From Nepenthes gracilis (Eukaryota; Streptophyta; Magnoliopsida; Caryophyllales; Nepenthaceae), in the NCBI GenBank assembly GCA_033239525.1, contig BSYO01000035.1:5430627-5494626 (forward strand): 64,000 nucleotides of DNA. The letters are read 5' to 3'. Positions 11,420-23,330 of the stretch are shown one piece after another; the stretch's first letter is position 1, and each line of letters opens with the position of its first letter. Made by a program: the position numbers and the translations under genes. The notes under the pieces are model-generated. The model was not told the origin of the DNA. It saw nothing but the letters and a program-made list of their open reading frames with translations, and ran no database searches.

Positions 11420-12312
11420 TGATGCATCCTAAATCCAAATTTTGAACAGATTCAGGTTGAATTGGTTCTTCGGATTTCGGTCACTATCCTTCACCCTTGG
11501 GATCCTACACACCAAAATTGCAAATAAGAAGTCAGGCGACGATGAGATTTTATCCAACCGTAAACAGTCCGATACTCAAATCAATAAATAACTTTCTGAG
11601 AATGAGAAGGTAAATATAGAGAAGACAAAGATGAATACTACAGATGGGATTGGAGAATGATGGTCGGAGATGCACTCGTGGTGAGTGGCTTGGATTGTGG
11701 ATGCTCACGAAGAGCAGTTTCTCCAGGTACTAAGTTCGTAGGAAACTAGTAACAGAGATGGAAAGAGAGAGCAGGATGTTGGGATGCTTGAGAGCTTAGA
11801 GAGCTTCTGCCAATTTGAGTATGCAAGAGTGCGTGCCATGGAGTGAGTCTCCATAACCTTTTATAGCCGTGAGCCTCCTCTACCTTCATTAGGTGGAGAG
11901 GTGGGATGCCTGCCTTCTGTGAGAATCGTTATCTTCCCCAACATGGGCGCGGGCACCACTCTGGACTTTAACGGTCAAGAATGAGGATTTCCTTCCTTTT
12001 GTGGAGATGCCACGTGTAGTGATTGTTGGGACTTCCTCTGAGGATCGCGCGCTGATTTGTGAGCCTAACTTTCAGGATTGCTCTGCTTTTAAGAGATTTT
12101 TGTTACAGATGAGATTACCATTCTTGGGGGTGCGAAGAATTATAGCAAACGACCGTTGAGGTTTGAGAAGGTGCGCGTGGGCTGATTTTAATCTGGGGCG
12201 TGTTTATCTTGGGTCGTGTCCAACCTACTTGTTGCTTTCTTCCAATCAATGGTAGCGTTGACCTTCCAGTGATAAATATGCCACTATCGATTCTAGGCCA
12301 CTTATCCTTTTT
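11420..12312 (-). mobile_element. 5' LTR of element 1 (interrupted)
   Basis: TGATGCATCCTAAATCC at 11420 starts a region that aligns with the 3' LTR at 602 over several hundred bases. Shared blocks include 'gattggagaatgatgg' and 'ctcacgaagagcagtttct'. It abuts the primer-binding site on the inner side. At 12313 another LTR begins, and no clear continuation is recognised after 14575. Element 1 therefore reads 5' LTR, gag, deletion, 3' LTR on the minus strand. Confidence 0.65.
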
Positions 12313-14575
12313 TGTCACGACCTAGGATCTCAAATGCAGGTTAATAATAAAATTTAAAATAAGATATTCCATTAGCCATAAAAATCCAACCTATACGTGA
12401 CAATCCGAACACATACAAAATCCAATATAATAAAACCCACACAATACCTTATCAAACATAAATTCGGATAATAAAATATATGACAAGCTATCCAAACATC
12501 GTAAGATAGGTATCCAAATATAATAACTCATAAATATAAATTAATAACTCCAATATATCCTATATAAGGATCAGAGCCCTCACCTGACCATAAACAATAA
12601 CCATAACACACCATCGAGATCAGAAATACACCTAACATAAATATCTCCACTTACCGATTGAGATATGCTGTGATAGATCATGTTCGAACTCTTGCAAGCG
12701 TATCCATGCCTAATATGAAGGGATAAAGTATGAAAATGTGAGCCGATGGCTCACCAAGTACTATCATCTTATAAAATAGTATACATAAATCTGATGAAGG
12801 GATATCATATAATAACCACATAAAACACAACACATTGTCTGTAAAATTCTTGAAAACTAAGGAGATATCTCGTACTAAATTATCGTCTGTATCAAACAGT
12901 CCTTATGGGATATAATCATAACAAATATCAATTTTGTCAAATATCATAAACGATATCATATCATAAGATTCAAGGTCACCTCATATAATCACGACCGTCA
13001 TCATATCCGTGTGGGACACATGCCAATGTTCAAATCCAAATCTCGTATCTCATATGCTGAAATCAAAGAAATTACCAGAACCAAAACATATAAATATAAA
13101 ATATGTTCTGGGACTTAACACATCAATACGTACAAGATATTACTATCCCCCATCCGTAGGGTAAACCACGTATTTCAAATTATAGTCCACACAAATACAT
13201 GTACAAATATAAAACATATACGAAATCAGAGAACTAAATAAAAATAATACCAACTTGAGAAATGGCTACTCTCGTCCGATAACCACGACTATAACGCTGC
13301 GATTTAAGCTAGCAGCTTAAGGCTCGACTACGGTTTAGGCCAGCAGTTTAAGGCCATCCATGTAGTCTATCTCCCATAAATTAGAAACTTACTCACTATG
13401 GTTTACCACATGCAGTTTTCGGTACAACATCAAATTTTAGTTATATATTAAGACATTCGAATATATTATTCGAATACACAGTGGGGTAGGTCAACTGCTA
13501 AACGTCTCAACCCGGGCAAAAATGAGACAACGTATCACATACGACCCTGTCGGGACTAAGCCTCCGCATCGGGAGTGGTACCAATATCTAATGCCTCTGA
13601 TCACATATAACAATCCCTCGGGTCTCGAACTGCCATGATCCCATAGTGATCTCACCCACGGCAGCATGCATGTGAACAGATGCACAACTTATTTCAGGGT
13701 TTCACAACATACGGATACACAAATATACATATATACTATCCAGGTGTCCAAAAATCCTCTAAATTATAAATATCAATGTAAAATTATCGCACGACTAGTA
13801 AAACATACATACATGTAGAAAATAAATAGATTTGGTGTATATAAAAAAATATGCATAGTAAAATTTTCAACAGTAGTAAAAAATACATCAGAAATTAAAT
13901 CAGATTAAAAATAAGGTTAAAGGATACTTGCCTTAACTATTTACTTTGCATATCTGAAAAAAGGATACTCCGAAGCAACCAAATCGGGCATTTCTCTCTC
14001 CTATCGGCGCCCTACCCATCTCTCTCCTTTGCGCGCAGCCTCCCACGTTGCAGCCGCTGTTGCCGCTGCCTTGACGCCTCGAACGGCCGTTGCAGGCCTT
14101 CCTGACGTCGCCTCGCTGGTATCACCGCTGTTGCTCTGCCGCCTCTCTCTCTCCTCGCACAGCTTCTTTCTCTCCATGCGACCTGTCGCAGCCTCACTTG
14201 TGAGCCATCATCGCCGCCATTCCCTTCCCTCTTTTCTCTCCCTCTCTCTCTCTCCCTCCTCCTCCACCCTTTGCGAAACCCTAACCCCCCCTCTCTCTCT
14301 CTCTCCTCTTTTGTTCACTCTCCCAGATCCCCATTTCTCTTTTTCTTTTTATCTATATATATATATATAATAATAATTATTATTATTATATTTTCTATTT
14401 TTTTTTATTCTAAAATCCAATCGGTACTCGGACAATAACACGGACACACCTCAGGCGCCATTTCGTATTTTCGATTATTTCTCAAAATTTTATAATATTT
14501 TATTTTTACCACGTACGAAATACCAAAAATCATAATTACTATTAAAATAATCTAAACAAAATTTGAGGTATTACA
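12313..14575 (-). mobile_element. Solo LTR (chromovirus-like), minus strand
   Basis: Plus-strand ends are TGTCACGACC at 12313 and GAGGTATTACA at 14575, i.e. TGTAATACC...GGTCGTGACA on the minus strand. The internal order repeats that of the other long LTRs: a GA/CT-rich leader with AAACCCTA-like sequence near 14277, a microsatellite near 14352-14390, and the box GGCAAGT at 13926-13932. At 2.26 kb it is a plausible full-length LTR. The five bases on each side (TTTTT and GGCCC) do not match, so the insertion is not proven by a target duplication. Confidence 0.6.
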
Positions 14576-15013
14576 GGCCCACTACTGATGTCCCCATCAC
14601 AACCTCAAGTTGAAGGAGACGTTGTAGTGCCTGTGGCACCTCCGGCTAATATCCAATAACCCATTTTTTTATTATTAAAAAAATAAAAAATATATATATT
14701 TTTATTTTTTATTATAAAATAATTTGGACTATTAGATTTAAAATCCAATAGTATCATAGGCGTCGCAGCACCCCTTAACTTGAGATTGAAGCGTTAGTTT
14801 TGGTCGTCAATGAATGAAAATTTTATCAGTTATACAAATAATACGACATGCGAGACAATTTATTTTATTAACGATTAAGGCACAAATCTAATACACAAGG
14901 CTGATGAAAAAAATAAATAATAATAATAATAATAATATTTGAAATAAATAAAATAATATTTTAAATAAATAAAAGAAAATTTGATTTTTCTTTGCCGTGT
15001 CAATAACTAAAAT
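14576..15013. other. Possible MITE remnant and 3' flank of the ROH1-like gene
   Basis: Around 14606-14650 and 14755-14795 are imperfect inverted blocks (CTCAAGTTGAAGG and CTTAACTTGAG) enclosing an A/T-rich centre. This resembles a decayed MITE, though the arms match only partly. The rest, with an AAT run near 14913-14938, is the likely 3' UTR and downstream region of the minus-strand gene. Confidence 0.35.
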
Positions 15014-15739
15014 TTACACTTCTTGCAAGGATGATTTAGCATCTTCAAGCATGTCAAGAAGCTCAGCCCGGCTCTTCACAATCCGATGAAAAACCTCTCT
15101 GATCTGTCGCTGAAGAGGGCCCAACCCCTCCTCCATCCTCCGACAACCCTCAGCCACCTCGACCACCAACGCCGCTATCTCCTCCTCACGCTCTTCGTCC
15201 ATCGGAAACCGAAATCCATCTAGCGCTTTCATCAGCGACTGCGCGGACTTCTCCATCACCGCCACTTCCTCCATCAGCCCCGCAGATCCTCTCCTCTCCT
15301 TCCTCTTCCAGTCCTCGGCGATCTTCTCCTGAACCGCAAACATGGTGTTGGCCCACCCGAATTGCTTCGGAACGGGAGTGTGGGCTCCGAGACCAGTTCT
15401 ATCCTGGCATGGAATGGCGGCAACGAGGACCCACATGACGAAAGCGAGCACGACGCTCATTATGTAGATCGTTCGCGCAAGGACCGTGGACTCACCTGCA
15501 CGAGGCGGGTAGAGATTGGACAAGATCGCCTGGATTTGCTTTGCCGCCGACCATTTCTTCGACACGCTCCAGGAGAGTGACCGGAAGTTCCCCCGGAGGA
15601 GGTCGTTCGCCGCCGTGGTGCGGCCGCATCTTGTGGCTAAGGACCGTGAATGTTCAGTGGATTTCCTGGCTTTCGCTTCCGTCTCGTCTACGACGTCCGA
15701 AGTAAGCAGCGAGGCTAACGCCTTTGTCGCTCTGCTAAT
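15014..15739 (-). CDS. ROH1-like gene, exon 2
   Basis: This exon encodes the C-terminal 241 residues: a membrane-type helix, a coiled, charged region and the conserved REVFHRIVKSR tail, ending in a TAA at 15014-15016. The open frame extends upstream to an ATG at 15763, but those residues (MLPFLFGQ) are intron plus splice acceptor. Annotating it alone would give a false 249-residue truncated protein. Confidence 0.85.
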   Translation of the reverse strand: MSRATKALASLLTSDVVDETEAKARKSTEHSRSLATRCGRTTAANDLLRGNFRSLSWSVSKKWSAAKQIQAILSNLYPPRAGESTVLARTIYIMSVVLAFVMWVLVAAIPCQDRTGLGAHTPVPKQFGWANTMFAVQEKIAEDWKRKERRGSAGLMEEVAVMEKSAQSLMKALDGFRFPMDEEREEEIAALVVEVAEGCRRMEEGLGPLQRQIREVFHRIVKSRAELLDMLEDAKSSLQEV

Positions 15740-18700
15740 CTGCCCAAAAAGAAACGGCAGCAATTTAGGGGCGTTTCAAGGCGTTTGGAAAAGATTCCTA
15801 TTTTGATACGAAGGAAATCTAATAATTGATATTTAAGAAATAAATAAAATAAAATAAAATGTATTTATATTTTGAAAACTTGTTACAATATTTGTCGTTA
15901 AGTATGGTTTAGAATGAGATCAGCTTGATCCATTACTACATGGGGCCTATAAATTATAAACTTATGGAGGAATATGAATCAACCAAATTATTAGATCCAA
16001 AATAAAAAAAAAATTTAACCAAACTATCAGATATTTAAATGGCCGGATCGCTGGTAACACAAAAGATCGATGTACCAAATGATTATTTGGTTAATAATCT
16101 AAACGATTAATCTTAACGAATGATTTCATAAACCAAGTTATGGATGAATTAATACACAATAATACTTATTTATCAAAGGTATGCTGATTGATAATAAAGC
16201 CAAAAATATACTATTTTCCTCAAACAAAAAGATTCAATCCAAATTACTCATCAGAATAGCAAGACAGAGCTTTAGTTCTTTATACACTTAGGAATCTCAA
16301 AAATTGTGGGGCCAAATTTGCTAGGAAAAGTGGGGGGTCGGTCTGTCAAACACAGGCCGGATAGAAATGAAGGAATGCACAAATACACATGATAGAGGAA
16401 TATGAGAGGAGCAACAATATACCAATTTTACGTGAAAATCCTTTACAAACTGATGGAACAAATTATGAAATATTTAGTCCACACACAAAATTCACTATGT
16501 GAAAAATGGTTATACAAACTCCTGGCTACAAAAGCCTCTCGGATAATTGAGAACAAAAACATGAGTAATAATACAAATATCTCTTTATTTTTCTTTTCTC
16601 ACAACCCTCTTTTACGTTTCACATTTCGGTGGACTTCACACACACACATACTTTGATTTTATAAATGTAGCGGTAGACGGTCATCTATCTCACCCGTGGC
16701 CGCAGTCGCAGCCGCAGCCACTCGCCTCGCAGCCTTTCACATTGCTGCTACTACCCCACACTAATCTTTCTCCAGAAGCCTAGTGTGCTTTATAAATAGA
16801 TCTGACCCAAACTTCACAGCACGCATGCTCTGCACGCCAGGTTGCGTGCACTAGAAGTTCTAGCAGCTACTATAAACTCTAGAGGTAATCTGCCACTCGC
16901 ACAGACGGCGCATGCATTGTAGGTAGCTAACCTGCTTTGCAAAGCCTACCTAACATAGAAAGTTAACTATCCGCAATGTCAGCTTTTAGCTTTCCACAAT
17001 GTCCTCGATCCTTATTACGCTTAGTGACCTCAGCCATTATCTGCGCCCTTAGCCTTCACAGAGTCCTCGACCGTTATCTATGCCCTTGGCCATTAGAAAG
17101 TCTTTGGCCACTATCGCATAGCGACCTCGGCCAGCAATCATCTACCTGGCCCCGAGAGCCACCGTGGAGTTCCTTTTATCCCTGCAATTTCACTCTGGTA
17201 ATTCCCCCACATCAACAATTGCCTTAAACTGGCCTGGGCATCACTCCGACAAAATTACTCCAGAAATCTTCTTCGGAGAATCCTCACCGAAAAAATCCTC
17301 TCCGGAGAAAATCCATCTCCTTTCTCAGCCAGTCAACATCCTGTTTACCGGATTCTGCTATCAACCAGTCAACCTCTCGTTGACCGACTTCTTCTCTCCG
17401 TTGGTCAATCTCCCAGTGACCAACTTCTACTGCTTGATCACTGGCCAACCGTACTTTTGCAGCCTTGCCTGACTACTCCGACAATTGCACATCTGGCAAT
17501 TGCCACTCCGACATTTGTCCACTTCGATAAATCGATCACTCTAAGATTTGCCTACACTGGCAAATAGTCTTCTCCATGATTTGCCTTCTTCTACTCTACT
17601 AAACCTGGAATAGTCCAACTTCCCTTTAGTTTCTTCCCCACGGTCAAATCATTCTCCCTTACATTCTGCATTCGCCAACTCAACTCCGCCGTTGACCCTA
17701 CCGGCTTCACTGTACTTTTACCGTTCTTTTCCGTGCCACACTAAATGGCAAGCTCCTCGATGACGATACCATTTAGCTGACGATTCACAACCAATCTCTG
17801 ATACCATTTGTTAGGAAAAATGGTGAGTCGATCAGTCAATCACAAGCTAGACAGAAAAAATGGATGTACAAACACACACGATAGATAAATATAAGAGACT
17901 GAGCAACAACACACCAAATTTAAGTGAAAATCCTTCACAAATCGAAGGAAAAAATCACGAAACACTTAGTCCACACACAAAATTCACTATATGAAAAATG
18001 ATTATACAAATCCCTAGTTACAAAAGCCTCTCGAAAATTTAAGAACAAAAATAAGAATAAGAATACAAATCTCTCTTCGTTTTTCTTTTCTCACAACTCT
18101 CTTCTACCTTCCACACTTCAGTGGACTTCACACACACACTTTGATTTTATAAATGTAGTGGTAAACGGCCATTTGACGCACCCGCGGCCACTTCCATGGC
18201 CACTCGCCTCGCATCCCTTCACATTGCTACTGCTGCTCCACACTAATCTTTCTCCAGAAGCTTAGTGCACTTTATAGAGAGATTTGGCCCAAGTTCCACA
18301 GTATTGCGGTAGCCGGACCTGCTCTACAAAGCCTACCTAGCCTGAAAAGTTAATAGTCCGCAACGTCAACTGTCAACTTTTCACAATGTCCTCAGTCCTT
18401 GCTGCTCTCAGCAACCTCGGCCGTTATCTATGTCCCTGGCCACCACTAAGTCTTCGGCCATTATCTGTGCCCTTGACCATTACAAAGTCCTCGGCTACTA
18501 TTGCTTAGCGACCTTGGCCAGCATCTACCCCAACTCTCAAAGCCACTTTAAAATTGCCTTTATCCCTATAATTCCATTGCGGCAATTGCCTTACACCAGC
18601 AATTGCCTCAAATCAGCTTGGGCATCACTTTGGCAAAATTACTTCGAAAATCCTCTCAAAAAAATCCACTCCGGAGAATCGTCTCTGGAGAAAATTCATG

Positions 18701-21700
18701 TACTTTCTCAGCCAATTAACATTATGTTGACTGAATTCTACTCTCAATCGGTCAACCTCTCGTTGACCGACTTCTTCTCTCCGTTGGTCAACCTCCCGTT
18801 CACTGACTTTTGTTGCCCGACCGCCAGCCGACCGTACTCTTGCAGCCTGCCTAGCTACTCCAACAATTACCCCTTCGACAATTGTCACTTCTACATTTGT
18901 CCACTCCAACAAATGGATTTCTCCGAGATTTGCCTACACCGGCAAACGATCTTCTCTGAGGCTTGCCTTCTCCGGCAAACAGTCTTCCTAGTCATTGTTG
19001 CAGCTAGAATGCAGGACTCCGAACATCACACAAAACTTGTGTGATTTATCGATGACGTGACGTGTTGAGTCACTCATAAGGAAGTGACCAACCCCAATAA
19101 AATCCTCCATTTCTTACACTATCTCTAGTCTTCTACCTATTATTATTTTTTATTTTCTTAGAAAAATTTTTAGCTTGGAGTATTTGAAAATATTTAGAAA
19201 ATAAATCCTATATCCTTTGACCAATTATTAATTATTATAGTTGATGGGTCCAATAACCATGGGCGTAATGGGCCAGGCCTCGCAGTAAACCCATAATCCA
19301 ATATAATTCTTTCAAAGTAAAAGTCCCACATAATTTTTAGAGGAATAGTATATTTATAAATTCCACTATAAAAGCAAACACCCTTAAACTTTGAAGGAGA
19401 AGTTGGAGAAACATTAAGAAGTTTAAAAGGCTCCATAATGCTCCAATGGCTCAGAAAAGGGCGTAACCGTTACTAGCCAATCTCCAACGAGAGTAGACTG
19501 GTGGCCAAGAGACCCTCGACTCTCCTCTCATCCAGGAGGCCCCTCGACCATCCGTCCATCCAGGGCCCCTTGGCCATCTCCAGTCCTTGAGACTTTTAGT
19601 TCTCCTCTCATTTGGAGGCCATCAGCCCTCCGCTGCCAGGAAACCCTCAACACTCCTCCCTTCCGGCCAGTCCCAGAGACCGCCAGCCTTCTGCCGGTCC
19701 GGAGGCCCTCAGCCCTCCGCAGCCAGGGGCTCTTAGCCCTCCTCCCGTCTAAAGGCTCTCAGCCCTCCACAGCCAAGGGGCTTTCAGCCCTCCTTCCTTC
19801 TGGGGGCCCTCAACCCTCTGTCCTGGAGCCACGATCTCTCCATCCCGAAGTCAAAAGCTCGTTGTCCAAGAGTTAACTTTTCGCTCAGGTAACCAGGATG
19901 TTGACTCACCAGTGCAACTTATTCCTTCTTCTCAAAGCCACCCTCTACGGGCGCACCTCTAAGCCACTCTCTGTTGGGCACACCTCTAAGCCGCCCCTCT
20001 GCCGAGCACATTCATGGATCTCAAACCTCCTAATGCATCCCTCTCACACTCCCTTCATTGTTGCATCTTTGTACTCCCGTCACGTTTACCTTTAAACGTG
20101 TATTCCTCCATTTATTACAAAATATTTCTGATTTGAGTATCGGAGTGTCAACAAGGAATAGCCCCCATTTATCCTCTGACCTCTAATTTATGGTTTGTAT
20201 TGTGCAGGTTCCACGTTATCAGCGATGAAAATCGGACCCGATTTAGATCGACTTGTAACGGAAGATTAAAAAGCTCCCTAATCCGTACAACAACCCGAAA
20301 TTCGGGATGCAACAATAGTATATATGATATAAATTAAAGGCTTCAAAAGGCAAATTCAATTTTATTTAAATAACTATCCAAATCTAAAATTGAATTTGAT
20401 ATTTTTAAAAAAATTAATATAAATAATTTTTATATAATATTATCTAATTTTTAAATTTTAACTATTATTTTTTTTTAATCCAATAGCCGAAATCAGATTA
20501 GTAGTATCCCAAGCCTATGTATCCAGAAGTGAGATTTTCCTCGGTCGATAATTAATTATAAAACTGCTACAATCAATCTTACAGACAGAAGAAATAACTG
20601 AACCATTTTTTGGTAAAATATGGAAATGGAAAACGATATCCTTCCATGAGCTATCGATCATTAGTAGAGTTAGACTTGCTTTCAAGATTTCGTCAAAATT
20701 GAAATTAAAATCCTTCGATGAGCCACCCAATTATGTGGGGCCTATTAAAATTTCAAAAAGTAAAAAATTAAAACAGGCTTTATTAATATAAAAAATGCTG
20801 TGAAAATCAAAGGCACAAAAAAAAAAAAAAAAAAACCCTTAAAATAATAACATCAAAAACATTTTTCCCCAAAACAAATCGTAAAAATCATGATTTTTGA
20901 ATTCATAATTTAAAACAAATTGATAAGAGACAAATTAAATTATATATATTTATCATATTATTAAATTATACACAATTTATAACTTATATCTAAAGTATAG
21001 AACCATGTTTCTTATCTTTTGTTTTTATAAAGTATTTTTTTTTCCAAATTTTATATATTAAACAAATATAAGTTTAATATTTATAAAAAAAACTAATTGA
21101 ATGGCTAGGATTTGATTAAATAAAATATATTTTCCAAAATCTACTGGGCACCGTTTGATTGGATGTTTCCAACGTCATTTTTCTCATCCTTATCCCCTAG
21201 ACACATATTTCGTTACAAAATAATATTTATATATTTAATTATATACTTATATAATTTTATATATAATTTCATATATAGAATAATAAAATTCTTTCATTAT
21301 AATTTTATAAAGTTTTGAAGAGGTGAATGCTAACTTATAATAGTGTTTTTCGTGGAAATGGAGGTGGCAGTCAAATAATAGAAAAATTAATTTTAATCTC
21401 TTAAAAAAAGAAAAAATAATTATTATTCTGATTTGGGTTATTTACTTTTTAATAAATAACTATAATTTAATAATTAATTTAAATTAATTTTTTAATTTTT
21501 TTATAAATAAATAAATTATAACTATCTTTTTAAAAATAAATAATTAAATATAAAAAAATAATTCTTTCTATTTTTTAAAAAAAATAAACACTCATACCAG
21601 TCAATTAATGGTATTATAAAATTATATAAAATTTCTAAAGTTATAAATTTATTATAAAATTCTATAAAATGTTCATCAAAATTTAATTAAAAACTAAGAT

Positions 21701-22536
21701 AGACAAAAAATTCAAAATTCCCGGTCGACGAATCAGCAACAAAACAAAAGAAATTGGAAAGATTGTGGATTTCAAGAGCATGATTTTTTCGCCTCGAAGA
21801 AATCTACTCGTATTATGGTCAAATTCAGACAGATATGGCGAAGAATCAGGCCGCAGCAATTGCCCGCTTACGTAGCCTGATTGAACATTCTGTGAGTTCA
21901 ATTTCGTCTGATTTTGACGTATAATCAGGCCCCATTTTTATGTTGTCATACTCTAATTGCATAGTCTACGTGATCAATTTCGAATTGGATCGATACGAAA
22001 TCCATAAAATTAAGAAATAAAAAAAAATAGAGAAAACACTTTACCTGGCCATCGATCAGAGGCTTTTGTTCCAAAGCAGAAACAGCGATCTCAGCTTGTT
22101 TTTGCAAATTTTGGATTTCTTCGACTCCATCCGTAATCGCATTGCAGATGTCCAAAGCTTTAATAGCCCGATCTGCGAATTCAGGGAGCAATTTATCGAG
22201 CGGAGGCTTACCGAAGTGAGAAGGATCGTGGTCTACGAGAAGAACAACCTTGAACTCAGTTTCGCAGCAGAGGAAATCATCCAGAAGCTTCCGGAGCCAA
22301 CCAATTGAGAGGAAAGTCTCGCCGGCGGCAGTTTCGGTAGCGGCGGAGTCAGAGCAGGGCGGCTGTTGTTGGTGACGGTGGTCTTTTTGGGAGGCTGGTA
22401 AGAGGTCGGAAAAACGTTCGGAGATCTTTCTCTGGAACGATTCGAGGTCTTCAACGTTGCCTTCCATTGAAGCTACTTGGTTTCGGCGGATTGCGATCCG
22501 GGCTAGAAAGTTCCCTTGGTTTTCTGCAGACCACAT
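15014..22536 (-). CDS. ROH1/BYPASS1-like protein (DUF793 family), two exons
   Basis: The minus-strand gene joins exon 1 (22536-22045, 164 codons) to exon 2 (15739-15014, 241 codons plus TAA), about 405 residues, a normal length for ROH1-like proteins. Exon 1 starts MWSAENQGNF and holds WLRKLLDDFL and KPPLDKLLPEF. It ends DGQ before a GTAAAG donor. Exon 2 follows a TTTTTGGGCAG acceptor in phase 0. It carries one hydrophobic segment (TIYIMSVVLAFVMWVLVAA), then IPCQDRTG, a charged helical region and REVFHRIVKSR. In Arabidopsis, ROH1 binds the exocyst subunit EXO70A1, and the related BYPASS1 restrains a root-derived signal; which role this copy has is unknown. No internal stop or frameshift was seen. 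The 6.3 kb intron is unusual and filled with LTR sequence. Confidence 0.85.
16319..19118 (-). mobile_element. LTR retroelement reduced to two LTRs and a short centre
   Basis: The right LTR is 17809-19118 (minus strand TGTAAGAAATGG...CCTAACA). A diverged left LTR starts at 16319 and is recognisable to about 17590. Just inside the right LTR the minus strand reads AATGGTATCAGAGATTGG, a primer-binding site for initiator tRNA-Met, so the right copy is the 5' LTR. Only about 200 bases separate the LTR-like parts, and no gag or pol was seen. The flanks (AAATT and CTATC) do not match. Family (Copia or Gypsy) cannot be decided. Confidence 0.65.
17791..17808 (-). promoter_or_regulatory. Primer-binding site (initiator tRNA-Met type)
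   Basis: TGGTATCAGAGATTGG on the minus strand, two bases inside the LTR end. The first eleven bases match the usual tRNA-iMet complement. Confidence 0.75.
19242..20314 (+). mobile_element. Solo LTR with minisatellite, inside the ROH1-like intron
   Basis: It starts TGATGGGTCCAATAACC and ends TTCGGGATGCAACA. It is flanked by an exact ATAGT duplication (19237-19241 and 20315-20319). It contains a C/T-rich tandem array of about 24-27-bp units (about 19500-19830) and three 27-bp units at about 19935-20015. It belongs to the same family as the much longer LTR at 56412-58265. The orientation (plus) follows the shared order; no internal domain is present to confirm it. Confidence 0.8.
22045..22536 (-). 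CDS. ROH1-like gene, exon 1
   Basis: This exon encodes the N-terminal 164 residues. The ATG at 22536 is the first in frame, and the MW start fits relatives. The open frame continues past the donor for about 30 residues of AT-rich, intron-derived sequence (to 21946), which should not be counted as protein. The donor is CAG|GTAAAG. Confidence 0.85.
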
Positions 22537-23330
22537 GTTCGATGATTTGTCTGAGAGAGAAAAGGCAGACCAAAATGAACAGTTGTGTAAAAGATCAACG
22601 TCGCAAGTAGGGAAAGAGAACGAGAGATGGAAGAAGACGATGAAGAAGAAGCACCAGCAGCGAGAGATGGAGGAGATGAAAGCGAAGAAAATTCACGGTT
22701 AGCACTTAGTATCTCATATCTTCCGTGGACGCTATTTGAAGGTCACGGTTATTCGGAACAGAGACCATTCTGCTCCTGTTCAGCGGCCTGACTCTGCGGC
22801 GACGAGTTCTGGGCCCTTTCTAAACCGTCAGATAAAAGGATCAACGATGCAGATTTAAAAATAAAAAATTGAATATAGAATTTTCTACGAAATCACAAAA
22901 CCGACTTTTCACGGACGGACCATATGAATGACCCGCTTACATTCGGGCGTTGAAGAGGGATTATTATTTTTTTAATTAAATAACAGAAAAATAAATCTTA
23001 AATAATTAAAAGTGCTTCTAATTATATTAATAAGAAATTGATATTAAAGTGGCTTTTAAAATTAACTAATAATTCCAAAATTTTAGTAAAAATCAAAATT
23101 AAAATTAAAATTTTAGATTTTGTTATCAGAATTTTTACAAGAAAAATAAATATATGTTGGTAATGCGTCTCAGAAATTCAGATTTTTGCATAAATTAAAG
23201 AGTTGATTGCTTCGCTTAGATAACCAAATCTAGTTTCGTATCAATGAATCTTAATTTTGTGACCACAACTAAAAAAATAAAAGGTAAAAAATATACGAAA
23301 TTTATTATCCAATATATTATTCAACACTCA
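22537..23330. other. Upstream region of the ROH1-like gene
   Basis: The first ~180 bases upstream of the start are purine-rich on the plus strand (CT-rich on the transcribed side), as in a plant 5' leader. Beyond about 22860 the sequence is AT-rich. No clear TATA box could be chosen. The small plus-strand frame at 22457-22702 is judged a shadow. Confidence 0.4.

Larger units (their letters stand above)
15740..22044 (-). other. Large intron of the ROH1-like gene
   Basis: The intron is GT...AG, phase 0, about 6.3 kb. It contains the LTR pair at 16319-19118 and the solo LTR at 19242-20314. The stretches 15740-16318 and 20315-22044 are AT-rich with no recognisable coding sequence. Confidence 0.75.

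Noticed and set aside
12313..14575. Target duplication for the minus-strand LTR
   Set aside because: The flanking five-base words TTTTT and GGCCC do not match, so no duplication is claimed.
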